Positions 49,107 through 59,017 of a stretch of DNA of 64,000 bases are shown in pieces. Origin of the DNA: Yersinia entomophaga (GTDB taxonomy: Bacteria > Pseudomonadota > Gammaproteobacteria > Enterobacterales > Enterobacteriaceae); NCBI RefSeq assembly GCF_001656035.1, contig NZ_CP010029.1, forward strand, positions 2,057,076-2,121,075, read 5' to 3'. How positions within the stretch are numbered: position 1 is the stretch's first letter; the number at the start of each line of letters is the position of its first letter. The notes below the pieces were generated by a model. That model ran no database searches and was not told the origin of the DNA. It saw only the letters and a list, made by a program, of their open reading frames with translations. The position numbers and the translations under genes are program-made.

Positions 49107-51464
49107 TTAGAATTTCACCGAACCTTGCAGATAAAGGGTACGCGGCTGGCCGACATACATTCCTTTGTTGTTATCGTCATAGGCGCGGGTGAAGTAATGG
49201 TGATCGAAGATATTCTTCACGCCCACCGCCAGATTCAGGTTGGCCATTTGCGGGCCAAAGTTGTAATTGGCGCGAGCGCCCCACAGCATGAATCCAGGAA
49301 TTCGCCCGTTACTGCCGTCCACGCTTTCTTTCACAGTATTGGCATTGTCCGCAAACTGGCTGGACTGGAACTCGCTATTTAGGTTAAACGTCCAACTACC
49401 CGGTGAATAATCCAGCCCCAGCGTGCCTTTGTTTTTAGGTGAGAACGGCACCTGATTACCGCGGTTAGCACCTTCTTCACGGATTATCGCATTCACATAG
49501 GCATAGCTGGCGTAGGCCGAAAGGTTATCCAATGCGGGAGATAAATCCGCCAGATCGTAGCGCACCTGACTTTCCAAACCGCTGTGGCGGGTTTTACCGC
49601 GAGCGGTCACGCTATCAGTCACCTGATTGGAATCATACTGATTATCAAAGTTAATCAGGAACAGTCCGACTTCCGCTTTCACGATGTCGTTATCGAAGCG
49701 CGTCCCCAATTCCCATGTGCGCGCTTTTTCCGGCTCAATTTTGCCGCTATCCACGGCTTTTCCGATTTGGCTGTACTGCACCGTACCGAAGGAACCTTCG
49801 GTATTAGCATAGATATTCCAGGCATCATTCAGGTGATAAACCACATTCAGAGCGGGCAGAGGCGCGTTGTAGCTGATGTCCTGCTTAGTATTCTTAATGT
49901 AGTTATTCTGATAAGACTGAATACGCTCATAGCGTATCCCCGGCGTAATCGTCCAATCACCAATATCAATACGGTCATCGATATACCAGGCGTGAGCCTG
50001 AGTTCCGGACTGAGTATCCCGGTCAAACGGGCTGCTGGTAGTCGGTAATTTTCCACTGCTGGCTAAACTGGTGTAGCGCAATTCATGGGTTGATTCGCTA
50101 ACGAAACGATAGCCGATACCCACTTCATGGGCGGACGAGCCCAATGTGAAGCTTTGGCTATAACGCGGTTCAATACCACGAACCCAATATTCGCGCGGTG
50201 ACAGGGTGATATTTTTGCCCTGATTGAGATAGCCACTGCGTAAGGTGTAGGTATAGAAGCTCTGGATATTAAACTTATGCTGTTGATCCGGTTGATATTG
50301 GTAACCCAGACTCGCGAGCTGGCGACGGCCCCAGAATTCGTCGTAAGGACGCGTTGACTGGAAAGGGTCGGCGTTATAAGCCGCACGTGACAAACCGCCC
50401 GGCATTTCAGCCCGACCTTCATAATATTGCAGTAAGCTATTGAAAGTATGTACATCGTTTGGCGCATAGCGCGTTTTCAACATCACATCGTCGATTTTGG
50501 TGGAACTGTGTTCTCGCCAGTCGCTACCGCGAGTGCCAGAATACAGCAGCGCCGCTCCCAGACCGTTATCCGCCGTGCCGCCAATCATCAGATTTCCGGT
50601 GCCTTTGGGATCATTCTGGCTCGATGTCGGGCTCAGTGCGCCTTCCATGCCCGCTGAGAGGCCAAAATCCTGCGGAATAGCGCGAGTCACGAAGTTAACC
50701 ACGCCGCCAACGCTTTGCGGCCCGTAACGCACGGCACCGCCGCCGCGCACCACATCGACCGCATCCAGATTACCCAGCGAAACCGGTGCAAGGGAAAGCT
50801 GAGGCTGGCCGTAAGGGGCAAAAGGAACGGGAATACCGTCCATCAGCACGGTAGAACGACTGGCTAAACGCGGATTAAGGCCACGAATACCGAAGTTCAT
50901 CGCCATATCATGGCTGCCAGTGCCATTGTTTTCCGGCGCATTCACCCCCGGCATACGGTTTAAAACCTCACGAACGGTAGTCGCACCCGTTTTAGCAAAC
51001 TCTGCGCGGCGCACGACATCACGCGCCCCGGCGTGTTCAAAAATGTCATTTTCACGCGCATCCCCTAACCAATCACCGACTACGGTCAGAGTATCTGCGT
51101 TAGCTGAGACCTCAGGCTCCAGCGTGAAAGCATTGCCGCCCAGCGCTTTACTCCGTAAACCACTACCCGATAACAAAGCGTGTAAACCGCTATTCACCGA
51201 ATAATTGCCGTTTAGGCCTTCGCTACGTTTGCCGCGAGTCAGTGAGGAATCCACTGACAAAGTGATCTCAGACTGACTGGCAAACAGATTCAATGCGGTA
51301 TCGAGATCACCCGGTGCAATGTGATAGCTCGCGGTGGCAGAAGCCGCCGTCGCCATTACCGGTGCCAGCATCGCCGCTGGAATTAACGTGCAATGAATGG
51401 CGATTGCCAATGGTGTTGCCTTGCTAAAAATGCCAAAAACGCCTGCGCGTGAAGAAATGGACAT
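49107..51464 (-). CDS. fecA: Outer-membrane ferric citrate receptor
   Basis: 785 aa TonB-dependent receptor. Signal peptide to about residue 42, then the signalling (STN) domain [26 protein letters not shown] found only in transducing receptors, a TonB box (DTLTVVG), the plug ([16 protein letters not shown]) and a 22-strand barrel ending in LYLQGSVKF. Most of the length matches E. coli FecA. Citrate loading triggers FecR and FecI. GGAGAGGG gives the ribosome binding site; it has a 110-bp intergenic region with fecR that should contain the FecI-dependent promoter. Confidence 0.97.
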   Translation of the reverse strand: MSISSRAGVFGIFSKATPLAIAIHCTLIPAAMLAPVMATAASATASYHIAPGDLDTALNLFASQSEITLSVDSSLTRGKRSEGLNGNYSVNSGLHALLSGSGLRSKALGGNAFTLEPEVSANADTLTVVGDWLGDARENDIFEHAGARDVVRRAEFAKTGATTVREVLNRMPGVNAPENNGTGSHDMAMNFGIRGLNPRLASRSTVLMDGIPVPFAPYGQPQLSLAPVSLGNLDAVDVVRGGGAVRYGPQSVGGVVNFVTRAIPQDFGLSAGMEGALSPTSSQNDPKGTGNLMIGGTADNGLGAALLYSGTRGSDWREHSSTKIDDVMLKTRYAPNDVHTFNSLLQYYEGRAEMPGGLSRAAYNADPFQSTRPYDEFWGRRQLASLGYQYQPDQQHKFNIQSFYTYTLRSGYLNQGKNITLSPREYWVRGIEPRYSQSFTLGSSAHEVGIGYRFVSESTHELRYTSLASSGKLPTTSSPFDRDTQSGTQAHAWYIDDRIDIGDWTITPGIRYERIQSYQNNYIKNTKQDISYNAPLPALNVVYHLNDAWNIYANTEGSFGTVQYSQIGKAVDSGKIEPEKARTWELGTRFDNDIVKAEVGLFLINFDNQYDSNQVTDSVTARGKTRHSGLESQVRYDLADLSPALDNLSAYASYAYVNAIIREEGANRGNQVPFSPKNKGTLGLDYSPGSWTFNLNSEFQSSQFADNANTVKESVDGSNGRIPGFMLWGARANYNFGPQMANLNLAVGVKNIFDHHYFTRAYDDNNKGMYVGQPRTLYLQGSVKF

Positions 51465-51575
51465 ACCCTCTCCAGAATTTATGTTTTTTTACTGTGCTAT
51501 GTAGGAGTCGAATGAAATCGCAAAAGGTATAATCGCGAATGCGACTTTTTATCATTTTTATTTAGAAATAAGCAT

Positions 51576-52541
51576 TCAGGCAGGCACCACTTTCACCCAA
51601 TATCGGGTAAGTGATTGAACTTTAACAGGAAGAGTTTGAGTCAGTATTTTTAGCAAACGATCGGTATCCTTGAGAGGAAAAGTGCCGCTAATACGCAGCT
51701 CGGCAACCGTCGGATCGCAGCTTAGGCGGCCATGTCGATAACGCGCAATGTCTTCAATGACATCACCCAGCCGCCCGTCACTGACGCTTAATCGCCCCTG
51801 AGTCCAACTTCCGGCACCGGCGATTAACGGAGTCAAGGCAGAGAAATCCCGATCGCTGAAACTCACCGACTGACCTTCATTCACGGTGATAATTTGATTT
51901 GGAGCGGCGCGTAGCTTCACTTCGACGGCGTGTTTAAGCACCGATAACTGTGTGATATCTCCGGTTTGTCGCACGATAAATTGTGTACCCAACGCCCGCA
52001 TCCAGCCCTGCGATGTTTCCACAATAAAAGGTCGAGCCTGCAGATCTTTTGCAGTGGTAATGCCGATCTCTCCCTGATGTAGCCAGATCAGCCGCCGATC
52101 CGTCGTATAACGAATGTCTGCCGCACTGGCGGTATTGAGGAAAAGTTGGGAACCATCGCTCAAAGGCAGAGATTTAATTTCACCGGTCGAGGTGCGCGCA
52201 TCTGCCCACAGCCCTTGCCCGGTAGGCGACTGCCAGGCTTTCCAGGAACCACCGACTCCCAGAAAAACCACCAATCCTTTCAATACCCGACGCCGAGTGA
52301 TTTCCGCCTGCTGTCGTGCCTGATTGAGGGTTTGATAGCTGAATGTACCGGGCATGCTGTGAAACTGCCCCTGTAATGCCTCGACCCGCTGCCACGCCCA
52401 GCGATGATCCTCATGCTGCTGATACCAAAGTTGCCACTTTTGCTTTTGCTGCGACGTGACGTTTTCGTCACAAAGGGCAGCAAACCACTGCGCAGCCATT
52501 TTCAAGGCCCGTTGCTGAGATTCAGATAATGAGGAACTCAT
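51576..52541 (-). CDS. fecR: FecR transmembrane signal transducer
   Basis: 321 aa from the ATG at 52541, overlapping fecI by 4 bp (ATGA). A cytosolic N-terminal part (QQRALKMAAQWFAALCDENVTSQQKQKWQLW), one membrane segment (about residues 86-101) and a periplasmic domain ending LPVKVQSLTRYWVKVVPA. It relays the FecA signal across the inner membrane and activates FecI. The longer frame to 52577 lies inside fecI. Confidence 0.94.
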   Translation of the reverse strand: MSSSLSESQQRALKMAAQWFAALCDENVTSQQKQKWQLWYQQHEDHRWAWQRVEALQGQFHSMPGTFSYQTLNQARQQAEITRRRVLKGLVVFLGVGGSWKAWQSPTGQGLWADARTSTGEIKSLPLSDGSQLFLNTASAADIRYTTDRRLIWLHQGEIGITTAKDLQARPFIVETSQGWMRALGTQFIVRQTGDITQLSVLKHAVEVKLRAAPNQIITVNEGQSVSFSDRDFSALTPLIAGAGSWTQGRLSVSDGRLGDVIEDIARYRHGRLSCDPTVAELRISGTFPLKDTDRLLKILTQTLPVKVQSLTRYWVKVVPA

Positions 52542-53065
52542 GGCGTTTGAGGATGTTCCAGTGCAAACAGCAGGCAATGTTCGGTCGCTTTTGCCATATA
52601 TTTTTTGACTGAAATAACCGATATCTGTAAACGTTCGGCTATCACCGGATAAGTGAGCCCTTCCAACTGCGACATCAGAAATGCCTGGCGCACCTTATGC
52701 CCAAGCCCATCAAGCATGGTGTCGATTTGTTGCAGCGTTTCCAACAGGCACTGGCGCTGTTCAGGTGAGGTGACAGAAACTTCCGGCATTTGCGCCAGCA
52801 TTTCAAGATAGGCACGTTCCAGCGCGTTACGGCGGAAATAGTCGATCATGACCCGGCGAGCAACGGTGCATAAGAAGGATTTGGGTTCACGAATTTCATG
52901 AGCTTTATTGCCGACGAGAATCCCCATAAAGGTATCCTGCGCCAGATCGTCTGCATCATATGTCGATCCCAGCTTCGATCGCAGCCAATTTCTTAACCAG
53001 TGATGGTGCGAGCTGTAGAGAGCTTCAAAGCTAGCAGAAGGTGACGCACCAGCGAGAGTGGACAT
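52538..53065 (-). CDS. fecI: ECF sigma factor FecI
   Basis: 175 aa ECF sigma factor. Region 2 (YDADDLAQDTFMGILV, RRVMIDYFRRNALERAYLEMLA) and region 4 (LEGLTYPVIAERLQISVISVKKYMAKATEHCL) are intact. It directs RNA polymerase to the fecA promoter once FecR signals ferric citrate. First gene of the fec cluster, with a Fur-box-like sequence about 45-65 bp upstream, so iron starvation and substrate are both required. Confidence 0.95.
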   Translation of the reverse strand: MSTLAGASPSASFEALYSSHHHWLRNWLRSKLGSTYDADDLAQDTFMGILVGNKAHEIREPKSFLCTVARRVMIDYFRRNALERAYLEMLAQMPEVSVTSPEQRQCLLETLQQIDTMLDGLGHKVRQAFLMSQLEGLTYPVIAERLQISVISVKKYMAKATEHCLLFALEHPQTP

Positions 53066-53101
53066 AGACGGTTACAAAACCCTACCGAGAATTTATTCAA
53101 G

Positions 53102-53127
53102 GATAATAATTGATAATAGTTATCATT
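53102..53127. promoter_or_regulatory. Fur-box-like site upstream of fecI
   Basis: GATAAT at 53102-53107 and 53112-53117, followed by the inverted GTTATC at 53119-53124, fits the hexamer view of Fur sites. It lies 37-62 bp before the fecI start codon. Repression by Fur-Fe is known for fecI in E. coli; here inferred. Confidence 0.65.
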
Positions 53128-53338
53128 ACAATCGAGAATCAAATGCTATTTTATTTCCTCCTTTTTAATCAATTTGTTAGCGTTATACTCGCAGGTTCTG
53201 GCTAGAGATAAATTTAAACGCTTTATTGGCGTGAGTTTACATGAATATGATCAGCGTCAATCAGAGAATTCCGCGTCGGTATCGGGGCGTTCTTTAAAAG
53301 AGATCCGATATAACTCATGCCATTACATTAAATATAAG

Positions 53339-53494
53339 GATAAGGATAAAGATAAAGATAAAGATAAAGATAAAGATAAAGATAAAGATAAAGATAAAGA
53401 TACAGATACAGATACAGATACAGATACAGATACAGATACAGATACAGATACAGATACAGATACAGATACAGATACAGATACAGATACAGATACA
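53339..53494. repeat. Hexanucleotide tandem array (GATAAG, 9 x GATAAA, 16 x GATACA)
   Basis: One GATAAG, nine GATAAA and sixteen GATACA units run without a break. Read on the plus strand it encodes (DK)n(DT)n in a 140-codon open frame, but that frame has no ribosome binding site and no folded-looking part, so I treat it as noncoding. It lies in the gap between the fec promoter region and the rclC terminator. The unit change at 53399 suggests a point mutation that spread by slippage. Confidence 0.97.
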
Positions 53495-53520
53495 GAATTA
53501 AAGTTTTCGTCAGTCTATTT

Positions 53521-53544
53521 AAGAAAACCAGCCTTGCGGCTGGC
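53521..53544 (-). terminator. Terminator after rclC
   Basis: On the minus strand GCCAGCC, a 4-nt loop GCAA, GGCTGG and TTTTCTT. Lies 22-45 bp after the rclC stop. Confidence 0.8.
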
Positions 53545-53565
53545 TATTTTATCTCTGGAATGTAT

Positions 53566-54147
53566 TTATCCCGCGACTTTAGCGACTCTAGCTTGATGTT
53601 TAAGAATATCCCGTGCTGAATCAGCCATAATCATAATCGCACCTGCCAGCATCAAAGTATCCTTTAATATCAATCGTCCTGCCCCTGATAAATAAGGGAA
53701 ACCGTGGTGCATGTCTCCCAAATTCGGAACCCAGGCTTCTGGCGTTGTGATTAAAAATGAAAGGGTAACAAAAGGCGTCAGGAACGCTAGCAGGCCGCCA
53801 ATCAGGCCTAGCCAACGGCTAAACGGATTGGCTAAGACCAAAAGAGCAATCAGCACTTCCACAACACCCAGTCCATTAGAAAAATCGTAGGTGTTATTCA
53901 TTTCTTGCCACTGTCTGGCGACAAGGTTTAACTCACCTTCGTGCGTCATATACTGTTTATATTCGGTGGGATTCTCATAGAAGAATGACATCAACGGGCT
54001 ATTGGCGACAAAAGGGGTAATACTATCGGCTTCGTAAGGTACAAATTTCAACAAACCGATCCAGATAAAAACAATCGCAATGCTTAATCGGATCAGGGTA
54101 AGACCGACCTTATCACCCCGACTCAGTAACTCTAAATACTTGTTCAT
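53566..54147 (-). CDS. rclC: RclC-like membrane protein (YkgB, DUF417)
   Basis: 193 aa with four or five hydrophobic segments; KVGLTLIRLSIAIVFIWIGLLKFVPYEADSITPFVANSPLMSFF matches E. coli RclC almost base for base as I recall. Part of the reactive-chlorine resistance locus; exact function unknown. It lies 221 bp after rclA, and the small rclB found between them in E. coli is missing. Confidence 0.93.
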   Translation of the reverse strand: MNKYLELLSRGDKVGLTLIRLSIAIVFIWIGLLKFVPYEADSITPFVANSPLMSFFYENPTEYKQYMTHEGELNLVARQWQEMNNTYDFSNGLGVVEVLIALLVLANPFSRWLGLIGGLLAFLTPFVTLSFLITTPEAWVPNLGDMHHGFPYLSGAGRLILKDTLMLAGAIMIMADSARDILKHQARVAKVAG

Positions 54148-54368
54148 CGATAAACTCCTTTTTATTTATCTGACACAGCAGTAGAAAACCGGGTTAATTA
54201 GATAAACACCCGTCTTTCCATTGATGAGATAATAGGTTTATCTGAGTGAGTTGCATTTTTCACAGACTCTGAATTTTTTTGTCGTATCGTCTGAAATAGC
54301 GTGACTACCCATAATCGATAAAACAACTCTCCGTCCGAAATAGAGCGTTGTAATAAAGCAGAATACTT

Positions 54369-55694
54369 TTATTGAACCAGACTGAATAAATCGTTTAAAG
54401 ATTCACTCATCGAAGGATGAGTAAAAATCTGATCGCGTAGTATGGTATAAGGCAGCCCCGCATCCATTACCATTTTTACGGTATTGATCATTTCGTGAGA
54501 ATCAGGGCAAAGCAACGATACACCGAGAATCTGCTGTGTCTTATTATCAATAATCGCTTTTAGCACGCCTCTCGTATCATTTAACACTCGAGCTTTCGGA
54601 ATAGCAGCGACCGGCAGGGTAACAACCTGAATATCGGCACCGCTATTGCGCGCTTGCGTTTCGGTTAGCCCAACCCGAGACAGCGGCGGATTCATGAATA
54701 CCGAATAAGGTACATGTTTACGATCGCCGGTATGGCGTTTACCACTCCCCAATAGCTGATCCCGAACAATGCGGAAATCATCCAGCGAAATATAGGTAAA
54801 CTGCGGCCCACCTTTTACATCCCCCATCGCCCAGATATGACTCGCCGTGGTACGTAAATAAGGATCGACCATCACAGCACCGCGATCGTTAACCTCAACT
54901 CCCGCCTGATGCAATTGTAAATCTTGAGTATTCGGCGCTCGCCCGGACGCAACCAGTAAGGCATTTACGTTATAGTCACCTTGATCGGTATGCAGCTGAA
55001 CTGCGCCATTATATTCAGATACGCAATCGACCTTGGCATTGAGCACCAGTTCAACGCCCTGATCTTTCAAAATACCCAGAATCGCCCCTGCTACATCCTG
55101 ATCTTCATGAGGTAAAAAGCGCGATGCCGTTTCGAAAATAGTCACTTTACTACCAAACTGAGCAAAGATTGAGGCAAACTCCACGCCAATATACCCGCCG
55201 CCAAGAATGCCCAAATGAACGGGCAAAGTTTCCAGATTCAGCAGGCCGGTACTGTCATAAACCCCCGGCGTTGATGCTAAACCTTCCACCGGTGGCATTA
55301 CCGACTTCGCTCCGGTATTGATAAAGATCTTTTCACCGGTGAGCGTTAATTCCCCTTCCGGCGTTGTGACTCGTAGCGTATGGCTATCAATAAATTCCGC
55401 ACGCCCATCAATAACATCAACATTCTCCAAATCCGCCAGATTGTGATAATTCTTATCCCGCAGGAAATTAACCAGATCGGATTTACGACGCATAGCCTGA
55501 GAAAAGTCATAATGGAGTTGCGCATCATGAACCAAAGCTTTAGTTGGGATACAGCCAATATTAATGCAGGTACCGCCATACATTTTCTTTGACTGCTCAA
55601 TAATGGCAACTTGCCAGCCGGCTTTAGCCAGGGTTACAGCCAGAGTTTTCCCGCCTTTCCCAAACCCGACTATGACAGCTTGATAATGATTCAT
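54369..55694 (-). CDS. rclA: RclA cupric reductase of the reactive chlorine response
   Basis: 441 aa flavoprotein disulfide reductase. FAD site AVIVGFGKGGKTLAVTLAKAG, redox-active C-xxxx-C in GGTCINIGCIPTK, NAD(P) site LGILGGGYIGVEFA, and the C-terminal FTHPSMSESLNDLFSLV. E. coli RclA reduces Cu(II) and protects against HOCl in inflamed gut. Divergent from rclR, which activates it. Confidence 0.95.
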   Translation of the reverse strand: MNHYQAVIVGFGKGGKTLAVTLAKAGWQVAIIEQSKKMYGGTCINIGCIPTKALVHDAQLHYDFSQAMRRKSDLVNFLRDKNYHNLADLENVDVIDGRAEFIDSHTLRVTTPEGELTLTGEKIFINTGAKSVMPPVEGLASTPGVYDSTGLLNLETLPVHLGILGGGYIGVEFASIFAQFGSKVTIFETASRFLPHEDQDVAGAILGILKDQGVELVLNAKVDCVSEYNGAVQLHTDQGDYNVNALLVASGRAPNTQDLQLHQAGVEVNDRGAVMVDPYLRTTASHIWAMGDVKGGPQFTYISLDDFRIVRDQLLGSGKRHTGDRKHVPYSVFMNPPLSRVGLTETQARNSGADIQVVTLPVAAIPKARVLNDTRGVLKAIIDNKTQQILGVSLLCPDSHEMINTVKMVMDAGLPYTILRDQIFTHPSMSESLNDLFSLVQ

Positions 55695-55843
55695 GATTCA
55701 TCCTCGCCAAGAATTTCTAATCCAAACCTGAGAAAAATAACGCCCCTAAAAATCCCAGAACGATTTCGATAGGTCATAGTGTAGCTATAACGACTGTGCT
55801 AACGTATTTCCATCACGCTTGATAAATTGTTCTGGAGTCTAAT

Positions 55844-56710
55844 TTGGATACCCTTAGCAGGCTGATCGCTCTTAATCCCCCGCGGGGCCGCCTTGACCGT
55901 AATTGTATTCTGGATGGTGACTGGCAATTACCTCACGCCGCAGGTGACTTATCCGTCATTCGCTGGCATGTGGTCATTACCGGTTCGGCTTGGCTTGATT
56001 TATCTTCCGGCGAGTCCCGCCTGCTGGAAAATACCACCATGCTGCTGTTACCCCAAAGCTCCGCCCATCGCCTGCGACAGCATACAAAAGAAAATACCCA
56101 GATTTTATGCGGTAGTATGAATATGCCCATTAGCGCTCGCCATTTTCTGACCGCGCTGCCAGAGGTATTGGTGCTGTCCCCTGAGAATGCCTCAGTAAGT
56201 CGGGAGTGGTTCCACTACGCTATCAAACTGATGCAGGAAGAGGTGAATCGCGGCCAGCCCGGTGCCGAAGCGATTTGCAGCCAAATGTGCGGGATGTTTT
56301 TAACCTTTGCGATACGTGGTTGGCTACAACATTCTCCACTGGATAAAGGGCTACTGCAGGCTTTGCTACATACCCGATTAGGTGAAGCGGTGGCTCAAAT
56401 GCTGGAAGCTCCTCATTATCACTGGACGGTGGAAAGCCTGGCGCAAATCGCCCATATGTCTCGGGCTAGTTTTGCCGAAGTGTTTCGTCAGGTCTCAGGG
56501 ACAACTCCGCTTTCATTGTTGACGACTCTGAGAATGCAGCTTGCCGCACAGCGTCTGGCTCGCGAAGCCGCGCCTTTGGTAGCTATCGCAGAACTGGTGG
56601 GCTATGCCAACGAATCATCTTTCCACAAAGCTTTTGTGCGCCATTTTGGCTGTACGCCGGGGCAATACCGTAACAAAGCTAAAGAATTGGCGACACATAG
56701 CGGAGACTAG
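55844..56710 (+). CDS. rclR: AraC-family activator of the rcl genes
   Basis: 288 aa beginning at a TTG (55844) that has GGAG 7 nt upstream; the protein from there starts MDTLSRLIALNPPRG, as E. coli RclR does. N-terminal cupin-like sensing domain with a cysteine (ILCGSMNMPISARHFL) like the HOCl-oxidised cysteine of E. coli RclR, then two AraC helix-turn-helix motifs (WTVESLAQIAHMSRASFAEVFRQVSGTTP and VAIAELVGYANESSFHKAFVRHFGCTP). Senses hypochlorous acid. Confidence 0.93.
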   Translation: MDTLSRLIALNPPRGRLDRNCILDGDWQLPHAAGDLSVIRWHVVITGSAWLDLSSGESRLLENTTMLLLPQSSAHRLRQHTKENTQILCGSMNMPISARHFLTALPEVLVLSPENASVSREWFHYAIKLMQEEVNRGQPGAEAICSQMCGMFLTFAIRGWLQHSPLDKGLLQALLHTRLGEAVAQMLEAPHYHWTVESLAQIAHMSRASFAEVFRQVSGTTPLSLLTTLRMQLAAQRLAREAAPLVAIAELVGYANESSFHKAFVRHFGCTPGQYRNKAKELATHSGD

Positions 56711-57514
56711 AGGGTTGGCCATAAACTGCCTGTTTTAAACAGAAACGCAACTCATCGTTTATTCGCTGTGCGTTTATTGACGACGAACTGAGTAACCATT
56801 CGTTTATTCACCGCCAGTGTGGTGGCAACGCTCCGATCGCCAGCACATTATCATTCCCTTTTATCCTATTGCACCCGGCTTAATGGGTAACCCTCAATTT
56901 TAATCCCAATGTTATTTTTTTGAATAAGATTCATATAAACTGAATGCCTTTCTCTATCAGTCGAACTGAAATGTGATTATCAAGCTGCAAAGACTTACAA
57001 AAACGCGTCGAATTATCGAAGCGAATGTACATTCTCTTTTTGATAAATGCCATGTGTTCTATCTTCTATCTTCTATCTTCTATCTTCTATCTTCTATCTT
57101 CTATCTTCTATCTTCTATCTTCTATCTTCTATCTTATTATCGTCGACATTATATATCTTAGCTAATTCCTTATTGGTGCAGCGTTGTAGCATAAGAAAAA
57201 AATAATATCCCTGCACGTTTAACAAGTCATTTTATACCTCGCTAAGGCACCATCAGGGAAACCTCATTTACGTTAGAAAGCGCCTTTGGAAGAGCAAGAT
57301 TAATTGCCATAGGGGAGCTAATAATACAAGTAGATATACCGACAGCCAGAACTTACTACTCTTAACCGGTTTTTACTTTCCAGTTGATTATTTATCGCCC
57401 GATTTAATCAGAACGACTAAATATAACCGCGCACCTGCTGATAATAAAATGCCTAAATCAGGAAATAAAAAAGTCAGCCACTATATAGGCTGACTTTTTA
57501 ACAGACTTTTATGA
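56711..57514. other. Intergenic region between rclR and proP
   Basis: About 800 bp between convergent rclR and proP. It holds the 10-copy heptamer array at 57061-57130 and, close to the proP stop, a hairpin (AAAAAAGTCAGCC / GGCTGACTTTTT, about 57467-57500) that should terminate proP. No gene recognised. Confidence 0.6.
57061..57130. repeat. Ten perfect copies of a 7-bp tandem repeat (ATCTTCT)
   Basis: Ten uninterrupted ATCTTCT units plus partial units on both sides, in the convergent rclR-proP gap. Any open frame through it encodes FYLLSSI repeats and lacks a ribosome binding site, so it is taken as noncoding. Confidence 0.97.
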
Positions 57515-59017
57515 TTAATTTATATCGGGATGCTGGGCGATAAGATTCTTTCTTTTTTTCTCCAGCTCAGCAATTTCCTGATCGATATCCTCAATACTTT
57601 GCTCAATATTATCATGGTGTTCTTGCAGGATTTCCTTAGCTTCTGCCCGGTCGGAAGCTGCCGGCGTAGCGCCTTTCAGCGGTTTATTCGCCGTTTCCTT
57701 CATAAATATCCCTGTAACCAAACCTATAACCGCAACCACCATCAAATAATAGGCTGGCATGAAGAGATTCTGAGTGGATTCAACCAGCCATGCGGCAATG
57801 GTTGGAGTCAACCCGGCAATCATTACCGATATATTAAAAGCGATGGCCAATGCACTGTAACGAATATGCGTAGGGAACATGGCAGGTAAAGTTGAAGCCA
57901 TTACGCCGATAAAGCAGTTCAACAATACGGCCAGAATCAACAATCCACAGAATATCAGGCCAATCACGCCGCTGTTAATCAGGATGAAGCATGGAATGGC
58001 CAAAACAAAAAGGCCAATACTTCCGCATACGATAAAAGGTTTGCGGCCAAATCTGTCGCTCATCAATCCCATAATTGGCTGGACAAACAACATACCCAAC
58101 ATGATGGCGATGATGATTAGTACACCGTGATCTTCCGAATAATGCAGGCTATGAGACAAGTAGCTCGGCATATAGGTCAACAGCATGTAGTAAGTGACGT
58201 TAGTAGCAATAACCATACCAACGCATATGATCAGATTTTTCCATTGCTTCGTTAGAATTTCGCGGAAAGAAACCTTTGGCGGTTGAGTAATATTATTGCG
58301 CGCATCGCTATCCATTTGCTCAACATGCTGTTGGAAGGTTGGCGTTTCTTCCAAAGCGTGGCGCAGATAAATACCAATCAATCCTAGCGGAGCTGCAATA
58401 AAGAAAGGAATACGCCATCCCCATTCAAGGAAATTAGCTTCACCGACAATGCTGGAAATCAGAACAACCACTCCGGCGCCTAAAATAAAACCGGCAATGG
58501 AACCAAAATCTAACCAACTCGCGAGGAAACCGCGCTTTCTATCCGGAGAATATTCAGCAACAAAAATAGCCGCGCCGGTATATTCACCCCCGACGGAAAA
58601 GCCTTGGGCCAATTTAGCCAATAACAGTAGTATCGGTGCCCAAATCCCGATTGATGCATAGGACGGAATTAAGCCAATACAGAAGGTACTGACAGACATA
58701 ATAATAATGGTGACGGACAAAACTTTTTGCCGTCCAAACTTATCGCCGAGGGCACCAAAGAATATGCCGCCAAGTGGGCGAACCAAAAAAGGTACGGAAA
58801 AGGTCGCCAATGCGGCGATCATTTGAATTCCGGGATCGGCTCCAGGGAAAAATACTTGCCCCAGTGCGAAGGCGACAAAACCGTAAACACCAAAATCAAA
58901 CCATTCCATAGCATTGCCTAATGCAGCCGCGGTAATTGCTTTTTTCAGTTTGGTGTCATCAATGATAGTGATATCATTGATTTGCATAGGTTTTACCTTT
59001 CTTTTGCGTAATCCCAT
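57515..59017 (-). CDS. proP: Proline/betaine transporter ProP
   Basis: 500 aa MFS proton symporter for proline, glycine betaine and other osmoprotectants. TIIDDTKLKKAITAAALGNAMEWFDFGVYGF opens the first helix; 12 segments follow, and the C-terminal cytoplasmic extension (EILQEHHDNIEQSIEDIDQEIAELEKKRKNLI) is a coiled coil that tunes osmotic activation. GGGAG precedes the start. Two 17-bp direct repeats lie upstream. Confidence 0.95.
   Translation of the reverse strand: MGLRKRKVKPMQINDITIIDDTKLKKAITAAALGNAMEWFDFGVYGFVAFALGQVFFPGADPGIQMIAALATFSVPFLVRPLGGIFFGALGDKFGRQKVLSVTIIIMSVSTFCIGLIPSYASIGIWAPILLLLAKLAQGFSVGGEYTGAAIFVAEYSPDRKRGFLASWLDFGSIAGFILGAGVVVLISSIVGEANFLEWGWRIPFFIAAPLGLIGIYLRHALEETPTFQQHVEQMDSDARNNITQPPKVSFREILTKQWKNLIICVGMVIATNVTYYMLLTYMPSYLSHSLHYSEDHGVLIIIAIMLGMLFVQPIMGLMSDRFGRKPFIVCGSIGLFVLAIPCFILINSGVIGLIFCGLLILAVLLNCFIGVMASTLPAMFPTHIRYSALAIAFNISVMIAGLTPTIAAWLVESTQNLFMPAYYLMVVAVIGLVTGIFMKETANKPLKGATPAASDRAEAKEILQEHHDNIEQSIEDIDQEIAELEKKRKNLIAQHPDIN

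Noticed and set aside
53174-53596. Open frame of 140 codons with DK and DT repeats
   Set aside because: It exists only because the 6-bp array has no stop codons; no ribosome binding site and ends inside the rclC gene region.
56973-57161. Open frame with repeated FYLLSSI
   Set aside because: Product of the 7-bp array, not preceded by a ribosome binding site and unlike known proteins.
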